Part shown: positions 45,001 through 52,645 of the stretch, piece by piece
Position numbering within the stretch: position 1 is the stretch's first letter
Layout of the letters: each line of letters opens with the position of its first letter
DNA from: Pseudooceanicola nitratireducens
GTDB taxonomy: Bacteria > Pseudomonadota > Alphaproteobacteria > Rhodobacterales > Rhodobacteraceae
Direction: 5' to 3'
NCBI RefSeq assembly: GCF_900109195.1
Contig: NZ_FNZG01000003.1
Span: forward strand, 1-64,000
Length of the DNA stretch: 64,000 nt
The notes under the pieces: model-generated
Databases searched by the model: none
Seen by the model: the letters and a program-made list of their open reading frames with translations, nothing else
What the model was told of the DNA's origin: nothing
Position numbers and translations under genes: made by a program

Positions 45001-47347
45001 CGACGACCAGATCGACGCGGTCGGTGTTTTCAAAGCTGGCAAAGGGATAGCCGTCACCGCCCCCGGCCATGAAGTTCAGCGTCACGATGCGGAAGGTCTC
45101 TGTCGCATCGCCCGAGATCACGCCATCCCGCACCAATTCGGCGATCTGGTTGCCGTCCTCGTCGACGATTTCGGCGTTCACGACGCGGCTGCCGGCAGGC
45201 AGATCGGGATCGAACGAGAATTCCACGCCCGAGATCTGGATGAAGCGGCCCGACACCGACGGCAGCGCGCCGACACCATGTTCCAGCACCTCGACCAGCT
45301 GTTCGCGGGTCAGGGTCAGCAGCGACAACTCGTTGTTGAAGGCCAGCGCGGTCTGAATGTCGGTCTGGCTGATCCCGCCCTCGGGCTTGATGACATTGCC
45401 CTGGCTGTCGACCAGCTCTCCGTTCGGCAGGCGGGTGGCCACCACGTCACCGGGCAGAACCACGGTTTCGCCGATGGACGACCGGATGCCGCCGCCGTTC
45501 TTGATCGACACGACGACCGTCTCGTCGACTTCCTTGGCGGCGGCCAGGTTGGCGTCGGCCGTCAGGTTGCCCAGGTTGGTTTCCTGCGTGCGCACCCCGT
45601 CCGGGTCGCCGTCCACGCCAGACCGGTTGCCGTTCAGGAAGACATCCGAGATGCCGAAGACGTTGGATTCGGTGGCGATGATCTGCGCCTCGATCGCGTC
45701 GGCGATCTGCTGGACTTCCGCGTCGACCAGGCCCTCAGCCCCAAGGTCGGCCACGCCCTGCGCGTCGGTCGCATAGGCCCCGGACACAGTTTCGTCGTAG
45801 GACCCGGGGATGATGTTGCCCTCGGCGTCGAAGTCAATGACCAGGCGGCCGACGTATTTATAGCTGCCGTCGGTGTTCACCACGGCGGTCGTGGTGCCAC
45901 CGGCGTTTTCGATGAAGATCGGGTATTGGCCCTGATCGCTGTCACCATCGCGCGGGCGGTCGTTGTCGTCGAACAGCCGCGTGTTGGAACCACCGGCGAC
46001 GATGATGTCGACGTTTTCCAGACGGGCGGCGAGGTCCTGTTCGATGTTGATGCGCTGCATATGCGCCATCAGCACCACCTTGTTCAGGCTGGCATCGGCG
46101 GCCAGCAGGCTGTCGACCTCGGCCTGGATCTGCGCGGCCAGCGCATCCAGCTGATCTGCGGTCGGCGTGTCGTCGAAGTCACCGGGCAGGATGCCCACAC
46201 CCCCGGGCGAGGAAATGCGATCCAGCGTCGGGGTGGTGGCCCCGATCACGGCGATCTTTTCGCCATTGGTTTCCAGCACGACCGACGACGTCACGGTATT
46301 GGCCAGCGGATCACCGCCGCCTGCGACCTCAAGCGGGGCCAGCTTCACGTCGGTCGAGAAGTCGAGGTTCGTCGACAGATAGGGGAACAGCGCACCTGCG
46401 AAGTCCTCGCCCAGGATCGTACCCGGGGCCGCGCCCGAGATCAGATCGGCCAGAACCTCGGTCCCGAAGTCGAATTCATGGTTGCCAAGCGCGATCGCCT
46501 GGATGCCCAGCTCATTCTGGATCTGGATGTCGGCGATCCCGGCGCTGCCAAAGACGGCCTCCGAGGCGTCGTAGAAGATCCCCGGAATGAAGGCATCGCC
46601 CGAGGACAGCGTCAGCGTATTGTCGGCCAGACCGTCTTCGCCCAGGTCCTGCGCCCGCAGGGCGTTCAGCACGGCCGAGAGGTTCGGCGCGTCAAGCACC
46701 GCGCCCGAGGATGCCTCTTGATCCGCGATATGCAGCAGTTCCAGCGTGAAGACACCCTGTTCGCTGTCGATCACCTCGACGCCGGTGACCTCAAGGTTGT
46801 CGATGCCGAATTCGTCGCGCGAGCCTGAGCCGTCGACGTCCGCGCCGCTCCAACGCAGCTGGAAATCGGTGCCGGCGGCCAGATCCGGCAGCATCACCGC
46901 GACGGTCTGGGCGACAAAGCCGTTGCTGTCGGCCGCGGCGGTCGAGGTGAACGAGCTGAGCGGGATCCAGGTGGTGCCATCCAGCGAATAGGCAAAATCA
47001 AAGGAATTGCCGCGCGTGGCGTTGTTGTTCACCAGCAGGTCAAAGCTGGCGATCACATCCGTCAGCGCCTTGTCGCCCGAATTCAGGTCCAGCACCAACG
47101 AGCCCGGCGTGAAGTCCGAACCCGTCGGCTGGATCATCAGCGCATTGCCGTCCTCGCCGCCACGCGTCAGCGCATAAAGGCCACCGGTGGTGACATCGCC
47201 CGCGGTCTCGCCGCGCGACAGGTCGTCTTCGGCGCTAAAGCCGGTGACCGTCCATTGATCCAGGTCCAGCTGACCGTAGATCGGATCATAGGAAAACCCA
47301 TTCCCAAGAAAATCGTTGAAATCGTTCGTATAAATCGCGCGACGCAT
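42071..47347 (-). CDS. secreted 5'-nucleotidase / ExeM-NucH-type nuclease fusion with RTX tail
   Basis: The 1758-residue protein has these parts in order: a jelly-roll-like domain (~1-195); a metallophosphatase (~200-540; LTLSSGDAF, ALGNHEFDFG, VVLMAHMQRI); a 5'-nucleotidase C domain (~555-820; NLTADANLAAAKEVDETVVV, IKNGGGIRSS); a lamin-tail domain (~845-965; INEVLASTTGSDSEYIELFG); an OB-like ExeM region (~1045-1200); an endonuclease/exonuclease/phosphatase domain (~1313-1640; GSLNVLNYF, EIEND, NHFKSKG, ILGDLNSY, GSDHDPVIIG); and a short RTX-like tail (GAGADTFVF). No signal peptide is seen, so type I secretion is likely. It could cut extracellular DNA and dephosphorylate the nucleotides released. 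ATG 47347 is preferred over a GTG at 47407, but without strong ribosome-site support. Confidence 0.88.
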   Translation of the reverse strand: MRRAIYTNDFNDFLGNGFSYDPIYGQLDLDQWTVTGFSAEDDLSRGETAGDVTTGGLYALTRGGEDGNALMIQPTGSDFTPGSLVLDLNSGDKALTDVIASFDLLVNNNATRGNSFDFAYSLDGTTWIPLSSFTSTAAADSNGFVAQTVAVMLPDLAAGTDFQLRWSGADVDGSGSRDEFGIDNLEVTGVEVIDSEQGVFTLELLHIADQEASSGAVLDAPNLSAVLNALRAQDLGEDGLADNTLTLSSGDAFIPGIFYDASEAVFGSAGIADIQIQNELGIQAIALGNHEFDFGTEVLADLISGAAPGTILGEDFAGALFPYLSTNLDFSTDVKLAPLEVAGGGDPLANTVTSSVVLETNGEKIAVIGATTPTLDRISSPGGVGILPGDFDDTPTADQLDALAAQIQAEVDSLLAADASLNKVVLMAHMQRINIEQDLAARLENVDIIVAGGSNTRLFDDNDRPRDGDSDQGQYPIFIENAGGTTTAVVNTDGSYKYVGRLVIDFDAEGNIIPGSYDETVSGAYATDAQGVADLGAEGLVDAEVQQIADAIEAQIIATESNVFGISDVFLNGNRSGVDGDPDGVRTQETNLGNLTADANLAAAKEVDETVVVSIKNGGGIRSSIGETVVLPGDVVATRLPNGELVDSQGNVIKPEGGISQTDIQTALAFNNELSLLTLTREQLVEVLEHGVGALPSVSGRFIQISGVEFSFDPDLPAGSRVVNAEIVDEDGNQIAELVRDGVISGDATETFRIVTLNFMAGGGDGYPFASFENTDRVDLVVDGAERTGEASFAADYTEQDALAEYLADMEGAYSDEDQDPSGDTRIQNLNYRADTVFGDAPVEDSIVINEVLASTTGSDSEYIELFGTPGASLAGLSFIAVESEDAATPGDIDFRYDFADTDVLGDNGFLLLANALAQSTYGVEANITFTGSMENGSTTYALVETASLTGDAVTGGEVVIDTVASVDANPATVFFDAPVVGPDGSYFPAGVGRVEDGVDTDTAEDFQILNFNNSSTVNTPTAGTGLGGNTGNPDGDIDDEPTLISTVQGSGADSLMVGQTVVIEAIVSGDYQSGDADSFRELGGFFLMEETADRDADAMTSEGIFVYEGATLLTDVAAGDRVRVLGTVVERFGKTTIEAAEVRVEEAGAVDPLTLAVTTTLPDLDDREALESMLVTIDEALTFSESFDYEDYGQALLSTDGPIYQYSQTNTPDVDGNAAYQQEVADRTILIDDGSNGARSDYDPITEPDGDLIGANTDAAMMGQSVTGLTAIMDYDFGEYRLRLPEGVDFDLDDASNPVQEQPADVGSDFKVGSLNVLNYFTTLSGLMDNGQSPRGAENEEELARQTAKLVNTIIGMDADVIGLVEIENDFAGDTFALKTLVAEVNATLGYDAWDFVDPGREFVGDDAIAVAFIYDTRSVSLMGGAAVLDTAEFLDPLGAETNGDAYNRAALAQTFQDIDGGGVFTASVNHFKSKGSLTGAEGDVDLGDGAGANNATRTEAARILAEWLDSDPTNSGDEDVVILGDLNSYAKEDPITTLEAAGYTDLARAYEGDDVYSYRFSGQIGTLDYAMANEALTSQVTGATTWNINSDAPVYFDYNLDDTYTSPNTMRPTDQGLFDADSALRGSDHDPVIIGLDLEDGRPLMLVGSHGNDRLNGTEADEIIIGNGGRLDVVRGGAGADTFVFVDQDSLREQLRILDFDVTEDLLALNGAEVLSTRVLGSNLLINLDGGNDSIFLHGVTDFNDVMLTQDTFAFV

Positions 47348-47680
47348 GTTTCTGCCCACCCAGTTGACGCAAATCGGGCGGGGATCGCACGGCACATTGG
47401 CAGCCACGAGGCCCCCACCTCTGACCTGTGCAGGGCTAGGGGGCGGCGGTAACGGTTTTGCTACGATTTGCTGAAGGTTTGGAAACGGCGCTGCTTGCCG
47501 TTAGGTCCGCTTGGTCAGGCGGGCCCGACGCCCCCAGGCGTCACGTGCCATGCAGGGTTGATCCCGGGCGGCGACCGCCCCGGGATGCAGTCCCACGACC
47601 TTTGATCCCTGCAAAAACGCTGGTGAACAAATGGCGCAGGCAGGCACCCTGCCCGTCCAGCCCCGCCGCGACGGCTTAAA
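47348..47680. other. 333-bp intergenic region, promoter side of the nuclease gene
   Basis: No gene is supported. It holds the leader and promoter of the nuclease unit (leftward) and the 3' flank of ccmG. A small inverted repeat, AACGGC-N7-GCCGTT (47484-47502), lies about 140 bp upstream of the nuclease start. No Pho-box-like direct repeat was seen by eye. Confidence 0.5.
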
Positions 47681-48226
47681 CTACTGGGTCGCCGCGCGGG
47701 CCTTTTCGATCGCCGGACGAATATCGCTTTCGATGACGCGCTGCGTGACCGGACCGGCAAAGCGCAGGATGATCTTGCCCTCTCCGTCGATCACATAGGT
47801 CTCGGGCACGCCATACAGGCCCCAGTTCAGCGCCATGCGCCCCTGGGGATCCGCGCCGACACCGGCATAGGGGTTGCCCAGTTCCTCAAGGAAGCCAAGC
47901 GCCTTGTCGGGCTGGTCCTTGTAGTTCACGCCCAGCACCTTGATGCCCTCTTCCGCCAGGGCGGTCAGGCTGGGGTGTTCCACCCGGCAGGGCGCGCACC
48001 ACGAGGCCCAGAAATTCACCAGCGTGACCTCTCCGGTGCGCAGGGACCCGGCGTCAAAGCCCGGCAGGTTGCCCAGGGGCGTGAGTTCGACCGCCGGGGC
48101 CGCCCGCCCTTCGAAGGCCGAGGGCAGCTGATCGGGATCTTCCCGCTGCAAGCCAATATAGAAAGCCCCCGCCAAGGCGGCAAAGGCCAGCGGCGGCACC
48201 ATCATCAACCAGGATACCTTAGCCAT
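47681..48226 (-). CDS. ccmG: thiol:disulfide interchange protein CcmG/DsbE
   Basis: The 181-residue membrane-anchored periplasmic thioredoxin has an N-terminal helix (residues 5-25) and active site W76-C77-A-P-C80. It reduces apocytochrome c or its partners so that haem can be attached. The GVPETYVID cis-proline loop is intact. Its start overlaps the ccmD end by 8 nt. It is the last gene of ccmABCDG. Confidence 0.95.
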   Translation of the reverse strand: MAKVSWLMMVPPLAFAALAGAFYIGLQREDPDQLPSAFEGRAAPAVELTPLGNLPGFDAGSLRTGEVTLVNFWASWCAPCRVEHPSLTALAEEGIKVLGVNYKDQPDKALGFLEELGNPYAGVGADPQGRMALNWGLYGVPETYVIDGEGKIILRFAGPVTQRVIESDIRPAIEKARAATQ

Positions 48227-48377
48227 TGCGCTTCACCCGTTCTTCCACCGCCCGCAGATCACGTGCGACGCGGCGCGACCGGATGACGCTGATCCCGACA
48301 AGCCCCGCCAGCAGCAGCAGCGACAGCCCATAGGACGACAGCACCGCCTGCGCGTATTTTCCAAGTTCGGGCATCAT
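48219..48377 (-). CDS. ccmD: haem exporter accessory protein CcmD
   Basis: The 52-residue single-pass protein (MMPELGKYAQAVLSSYGLSL, then LLLAGLVGISV and a basic end RSRRVARD) matches CcmD, which stabilises CcmE release from CcmABC. ATG 48377 overlaps the ccmC stop as ATGA. Confidence 0.92.
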   Translation of the reverse strand: MMPELGKYAQAVLSSYGLSLLLLAGLVGISVIRSRRVARDLRAVEERVKRNG

Positions 48378-49105
48378 GTCATCCGCTCCCGTGCCAGAAG
48401 CGCCCGTGTCCGCCGCGCCCGGATTTCCGTCCGGGTCCGCAGCAGCACAAGCGCGATGAACAAAAGGATGAACCCCGCAATGCAGACCAGCAGCGGGTGA
48501 TAGAAGACATCCGCCACGTTTTCCTCCTTGTCGAGGCTCAGCGACGCGCCCTGATGCAGCCCCTGGTTCCAGAAGTTCACTGCATAGCGCGACAGCACCG
48601 CAAAGACCGACCCCACGATGCAAAGCACGCTGGTCAGATCCGCCGCCGTATCGTCATTCTCGATCGCCGCCCAAAGCGCGATATAGCCAAGGTAGAACAG
48701 GAACAGGATCAGGAACGAGGTCAGGCGCGGATCCCAGGCCCACCATGTGCCCCACATCGGCTGACCCCAGATCGCCCCGGTCAGAAGCGCGATCACCGTC
48801 ATCACCGCGCCCACGGGGGCCGCCGCCCGCGCCGCCAGCGCGCTGACATGGTGCCGCCGGATCAGCCAGACCAGCGACGCCACAAGCATCATCATCCAGG
48901 CATTGATCGCCATCAGCGCCGAAGGCACGTGCAAGTAGATGATCTTTACCGTGGATCCCTGGCGGTAATCCTCGGGGGTGAAGAAAAAGCCCCAGATCAG
49001 ACCGACCACCAGCGACAGCACCGCCAGCCCTGCCACGAAGGGCAGAACCCGGTCCACCGTGGCGATGAACTTTTTCGGATTGGCGTATTCCCAGATCGAT
49101 CCCAT
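48374..49105 (-). CDS. ccmC: haem ABC transporter permease / haem-handling protein CcmC
   Basis: This 243-residue protein with six helices has the tryptophan-rich periplasmic loop (WGQPMWGTWWAWDPRLTSFL), which holds haem for transfer to CcmE. The histidine in YLHVPSALMAINAW is the expected haem ligand. GAGGGGG precedes the ATG. A 64-bp gap separates it from ccmB. Confidence 0.95.
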   Translation of the reverse strand: MGSIWEYANPKKFIATVDRVLPFVAGLAVLSLVVGLIWGFFFTPEDYRQGSTVKIIYLHVPSALMAINAWMMMLVASLVWLIRRHHVSALAARAAAPVGAVMTVIALLTGAIWGQPMWGTWWAWDPRLTSFLILFLFYLGYIALWAAIENDDTAADLTSVLCIVGSVFAVLSRYAVNFWNQGLHQGASLSLDKEENVADVFYHPLLVCIAGFILLFIALVLLRTRTEIRARRTRALLARERMT

Positions 49106-49169
49106 GAGTCCCCCTCTATCCTGTGGCGTTTTGGCGATACAGTCACGTTCGCGCCAGCCCGACCTTGAT

Positions 49170-49826
49170 CTACCTCAGGTTCATCCTGAGTACCGCGGCG
49201 CTGGCAAAGGGCAACAGGGCCATGGTGACGCAGGTGACCGCCGCCAGCAGCACCAGCTGCGTTTCGACCGCCAGCCCCGTGGCCCCGGCGCGGGCGACCT
49301 CGGCCCCGAAGATCAGCGTCGGGACGTATAGCGGCAGCACCAGCAGCGACAGCAGCAGCCCGCCACGCTTGATCCCCACGGTCAGCGCCGCCCCGAAGGT
49401 GCCGATCACCGACAGCGCCGGCGTCCCAAGCGCCAGCGACACCACCAGCCAGAGGTATCCTTCAGACGGCAGCGACATAAGCAGCCCCAGCACCGGCGCG
49501 GCGATGACCAGCGGCAGCCCCGTGGTAACCCAATGCGACAGCGCCTTCATCGCGCAGACCCCTTCCAGCGGCAGCGGAGAGGTCGCGATCAGGTCCAGCG
49601 ATCCGTCTTCGCGGTCCAGCGCAAAGATCCGATCCAGCGACAGCAGACAGGCCAACAGCGCGCCTACCCAAAGGATCCCCGGCGCGATCCGCGCCAGCAG
49701 CGCCGTCTCCGGCCCCACGGCAAAGGGCACCAGAACGATGACGATCAGGAAGAAGGCCAGCCCAAGGCCAAAGCCGCCCCCGGCCCGCACCGCCAGCCGA
49801 ATGTCCCGCAGGAAAAGCGCGATCAC
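49170..49826 (-). CDS. ccmB: haem exporter permease CcmB
   Basis: This 218-residue protein with six hydrophobic helices shows CcmB hallmarks ([22 protein letters not shown] and [19 protein letters not shown]). It starts with GTG overlapping the ccmA stop (GTGA), so translation is coupled. It forms the transmembrane part of the CcmABC complex with CcmA. Confidence 0.94.
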   Translation of the reverse strand: MIALFLRDIRLAVRAGGGFGLGLAFFLIVIVLVPFAVGPETALLARIAPGILWVGALLACLLSLDRIFALDREDGSLDLIATSPLPLEGVCAMKALSHWVTTGLPLVIAAPVLGLLMSLPSEGYLWLVVSLALGTPALSVIGTFGAALTVGIKRGGLLLSLLVLPLYVPTLIFGAEVARAGATGLAVETQLVLLAAVTCVTMALLPFASAAVLRMNLR

Positions 49827-50440
49827 AGGAAGGCCTCGTCATATTGGCGCGACACGCTGGCGCGCGCGCGGAACGGCGTCATGTCGATCACGCGCACCGG
49901 CAGCCCCATGTCGATATGGCTGGCGATCACCGCCGTTCCGCCACCGTCCAGATGCCGCCGCACCGCCGCGCCGAACATCGCCACGGACTGCTTGTCCAGC
50001 GACACCGTCGGTTCATCCAGAACCCAGATCGGCCGCCCCGTCACCGCAAGACGCGCCAGCCCAAGCCGGCGTTTCTGCCCGGCAGAAAGGTTGCCCGCCG
50101 GACGCTCGGCCAGATCGATCAGGCCGAAGCCCTCAAGCGCGGGCTGGATATCGCCATGGCCATAGACCCGCGCCCAGAAGGACAGGTTTTCCCGCACGCT
50201 CAGCACCGCCTTGATGCCATCCGCATGGCCGGCATAGGCGATCGCTTCTGCGTCGGGCAGGATGATCTTGCCGGCATAGGGCGGTTGCAGCCCGGCCAGC
50301 GTGCGCAGCAGGGTCGTCTTGCCCACCCCATTGGGGCCGGTCAGCACGACGGCCTCGCCCGGATCGGCGGCGAAATTCACCCCCTCCAGCACTGGCACGC
50401 CTCCGCGGGCCACACCAAGATCCACGACCTTCAAGCTCAT
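49823..50440 (-). CDS. ccmA: haem exporter ATP-binding protein CcmA
   Basis: This 205-residue ABC ATPase has Walker [10 protein letters not shown], signature [14 protein letters not shown], Walker [14 protein letters not shown] and the switch histidine in IASHIDMG. It powers release of holo-CcmE from CcmCD. First gene of the ccmABCDG cluster. Confidence 0.95.
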   Translation of the reverse strand: MSLKVVDLGVARGGVPVLEGVNFAADPGEAVVLTGPNGVGKTTLLRTLAGLQPPYAGKIILPDAEAIAYAGHADGIKAVLSVRENLSFWARVYGHGDIQPALEGFGLIDLAERPAGNLSAGQKRRLGLARLAVTGRPIWVLDEPTVSLDKQSVAMFGAAVRRHLDGGGTAVIASHIDMGLPVRVIDMTPFRARASVSRQYDEAFL

Positions 50441-50546
50441 ACATTCGACCTAGCGGATTTGTTGCGCGGCGAAAAGCACCCATCCCGTTCAGGACAGACA
50501 GAATTTCGCCCTTGGGTTGCGGTGCAGGTTCCCGCCTTCGGGGGCT

Positions 50547-50900
50547 TCAGACCGAGGACAGGACCGCCGCGATCCGGCGGCCCTCGCTCAGCAGGACGTT
50601 GAAGGTGCGGCAGGCGGCTGGGCTTGTCATCGGCTCGACCCCGATGCCCGCGCCTTCGACCGCCGCGCGGAAGGCAGCCGGAACATAGGCCATCTCGGCC
50701 CCCGTGCCGACGAACAGCACATCAATCTGCCCCGCCAGCGCCAGAACGGACCCAAGGTCGTCATAGCCGCCCCAGGACTGCACGCTGTCGGCGGTGACCA
50801 GCAACGGGGCCTGGTGCACCGCGCCCCCGATGCGGAAGAAACCTTCGCCATAGCCGTCGATCGGCCGCGCCTTGCCATAGTCGATTTCGTTCAGTTGCAT
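50547..50900 (-). CDS. Mth938-like domain protein
   Basis: The 117-residue soluble protein has the Mth938/NDUFAF3 fold: YGEGFFRIGG, then LLVTADSVQSWG, LFVGTGAEM and the C-terminal AACRTFNVLLSEGRRIAAVL. Mitochondrial relatives assist complex I assembly, and in alphaproteobacteria the gene commonly neighbours secDF; a membrane-complex assembly role is inferred. AGGAGG lies upstream of the ATG. Confidence 0.88.
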   Translation of the reverse strand: MQLNEIDYGKARPIDGYGEGFFRIGGAVHQAPLLVTADSVQSWGGYDDLGSVLALAGQIDVLFVGTGAEMAYVPAAFRAAVEGAGIGVEPMTSPAACRTFNVLLSEGRRIAAVLSSV

Positions 50901-50924
50901 CGCACCCCTCCTGTCAAAAGCCCC

Positions 50925-51683
50925 TCAGACCGCATCGAACAGCGGCAGCCCCAAGACCATCGCCACCGCGACCAGCACATAGGCCGTCACCCTGTAGGCG
51001 CGTTCGTTCCCCGGCCGGAACATCAGACGCCCGATCCATGAGCCCAGACCATAGGGCAGCAGCAGGATCAGACCAAGCGGCACAACCGCCCAAGTGATCA
51101 CTCCCTGCAGCGCCATAAGGGGCAGCAGCAGGATCGAGGTCACGGTCAGGAAGACCAGTGTCGTTGCGCGGTTCTTCTCGGCTCCGTCCTGTCCGGCCAG
51201 CTGGAAGATCACCACGACCGGGCCCAGCAGCCCCGTCGCCCCGCCCAGGAACCCCGCGCCCAGGCCCACGGCCCCGCGCGTTGCCCGTCCGGGCCGCGCC
51301 TGGTAGCGCCACCCCGACACCAGCGCCAGAAGCGTCACGCCGATCACCGCGATGACCGTCCAGCGCAGCCAGGTCACATCCGCTGTCTTCAGAACCCAGA
51401 TCCCCGCCACCGCCGCAAGGCAGGCCAGACCGATCTGCAAGGCCAGGGCCGGTCGGTCGACCTTGCCCCAGGCCTGCGGCACCACGGTAAACACCGAGGC
51501 CACCGCCGAAATGTTGAAGACCGCGATCGCGACCTCCAACGGCACGATCCGCGCCGCCACCGGCAAGAAGATCAGCGCCGCGCCAAAGCCCGCAAAGCCA
51601 TAGACCACGCCGGCCACGAATGTCGTGAAAAGAAGAAGCATCAACCCGAGGGAGCTGACCCCCTCGGGCAGAAGATCAGGCAT
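50925..51683 (-). CDS. TauE/SafE-family sulfite/organosulfonate permease
   Basis: The 252-residue membrane protein has about eight helices. Two repeat motifs are present: GVVYGFAGFGAALIFLPVAA at the N terminus and GLGAGFLGGATGLLGPVVVI in the second half, both diagnostic. Relatives export sulfite or sulfoacetate; the substrate here is unknown. The ATG at 51683 overlaps the secF stop by 8 nt, so it is translated as part of the sec unit; in-frame starts a few codons upstream are possible. Confidence 0.88.
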   Translation of the reverse strand: MPDLLPEGVSSLGLMLLLFTTFVAGVVYGFAGFGAALIFLPVAARIVPLEVAIAVFNISAVASVFTVVPQAWGKVDRPALALQIGLACLAAVAGIWVLKTADVTWLRWTVIAVIGVTLLALVSGWRYQARPGRATRGAVGLGAGFLGGATGLLGPVVVIFQLAGQDGAEKNRATTLVFLTVTSILLLPLMALQGVITWAVVPLGLILLLPYGLGSWIGRLMFRPGNERAYRVTAYVLVAVAMVLGLPLFDAV

Positions 51684-52644
51684 CCACATTGGCAAACTGG
51701 TTGCCGGTGGTGTCCGTGGGCTTGGACCAGTCGCGTTTCACGCCCAGCCAGAGAACGACGTTCTTCGCCACATAGACCGAGGAATAGGTCCCGATCACCA
51801 CGCCCCAGGTGATGGCAAAGACAAAGCCCCGGATCACGTCGCCGCCCAGCACCAGAAGCGCGATCAGCGCGATCAGGGTGGTGCCGGATGTCATCAGCGT
51901 CCGGCTGAGGGTTTCGTTCACCGACAGGTTCATCACGTCGATCAGCGGCTTGGTCTTGAACTTGCGCAGGTTTTCCCGCAGCCGGTCAAAGATCACCACG
52001 GTATCGTTGATCGAATAGCCGATGATGGTCAGCAGCGCCGCAATGGTCGCCAGGTCGAACCGGATCTGCAGCAGGGAAAACACCCCGATGGTGATCAGCA
52101 CGTCATGGAACAGCGCAACCACCGCCCCGACCGAGAACTGCCATTCGAACCGCAGCCAGATGTAGAACAAGATCGCCGCCAGCGCCGCCGCAACCGCCAG
52201 CACGGCGGTCTGGATCAATTCGCCCGAGACCTTGGGACCAACCGATTCCACCTGGGTGAAATGCACGGTCTCGTCCAGCGCCTCCAGCGCCTGTTCGACT
52301 TGGGTCACGGTCTCGGCGCTGATGCTTTCCTGGCCGTCCTGGGCCTGGATGCGGATCATCGCCACGTGGTGGTCGTCGTCAAAGGACGGATCGAACACCT
52401 CCGAGATCGAGGTATCGCCCAGCCCAAGCGGCGCGATCGCGTCGCGATAGGCACCAACGTCGACCGGCTGTTCGGACTGCGTCCGGATGGTCGTGCCGCC
52501 GCGAAAGTCGATGCCGAAGTTCAGCCCGACCGTCAGCCAAAGCGCCAGGCTTGCGATCATCATCACGATCGAGGCCCCGAAGGTCAGGGTCCGATACTTG
52601 AAGAAATCCCAGTTGGTGTTTTCGGGTACAAGTTTCAAACGCAT
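51676..52644 (-). CDS. secF: protein translocase subunit SecF
   Basis: The 322-residue protein has six helices and a periplasmic P1 domain. GIDFRGGTTIRT after helix 1 and the C-terminal VIGTYSSVYVAKNVVLW segment are family hallmarks. SecDF uses the proton-motive force to pull exported proteins out of the SecYEG channel. It starts 1 bp after the secD stop. Confidence 0.96.
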   Translation of the reverse strand: MRLKLVPENTNWDFFKYRTLTFGASIVMMIASLALWLTVGLNFGIDFRGGTTIRTQSEQPVDVGAYRDAIAPLGLGDTSISEVFDPSFDDDHHVAMIRIQAQDGQESISAETVTQVEQALEALDETVHFTQVESVGPKVSGELIQTAVLAVAAALAAILFYIWLRFEWQFSVGAVVALFHDVLITIGVFSLLQIRFDLATIAALLTIIGYSINDTVVIFDRLRENLRKFKTKPLIDVMNLSVNETLSRTLMTSGTTLIALIALLVLGGDVIRGFVFAITWGVVIGTYSSVYVAKNVVLWLGVKRDWSKPTDTTGNQFANVDA

Positions 52645-52645
52645 C

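Noticed and set aside
42044-46828. 1594-codon open frame on the + strand
   Set aside because: Antisense shadow of the nuclease/nucleotidase gene, which has clear enzymatic motifs on the minus strand. The + translation is low-complexity in V, G, D and H.
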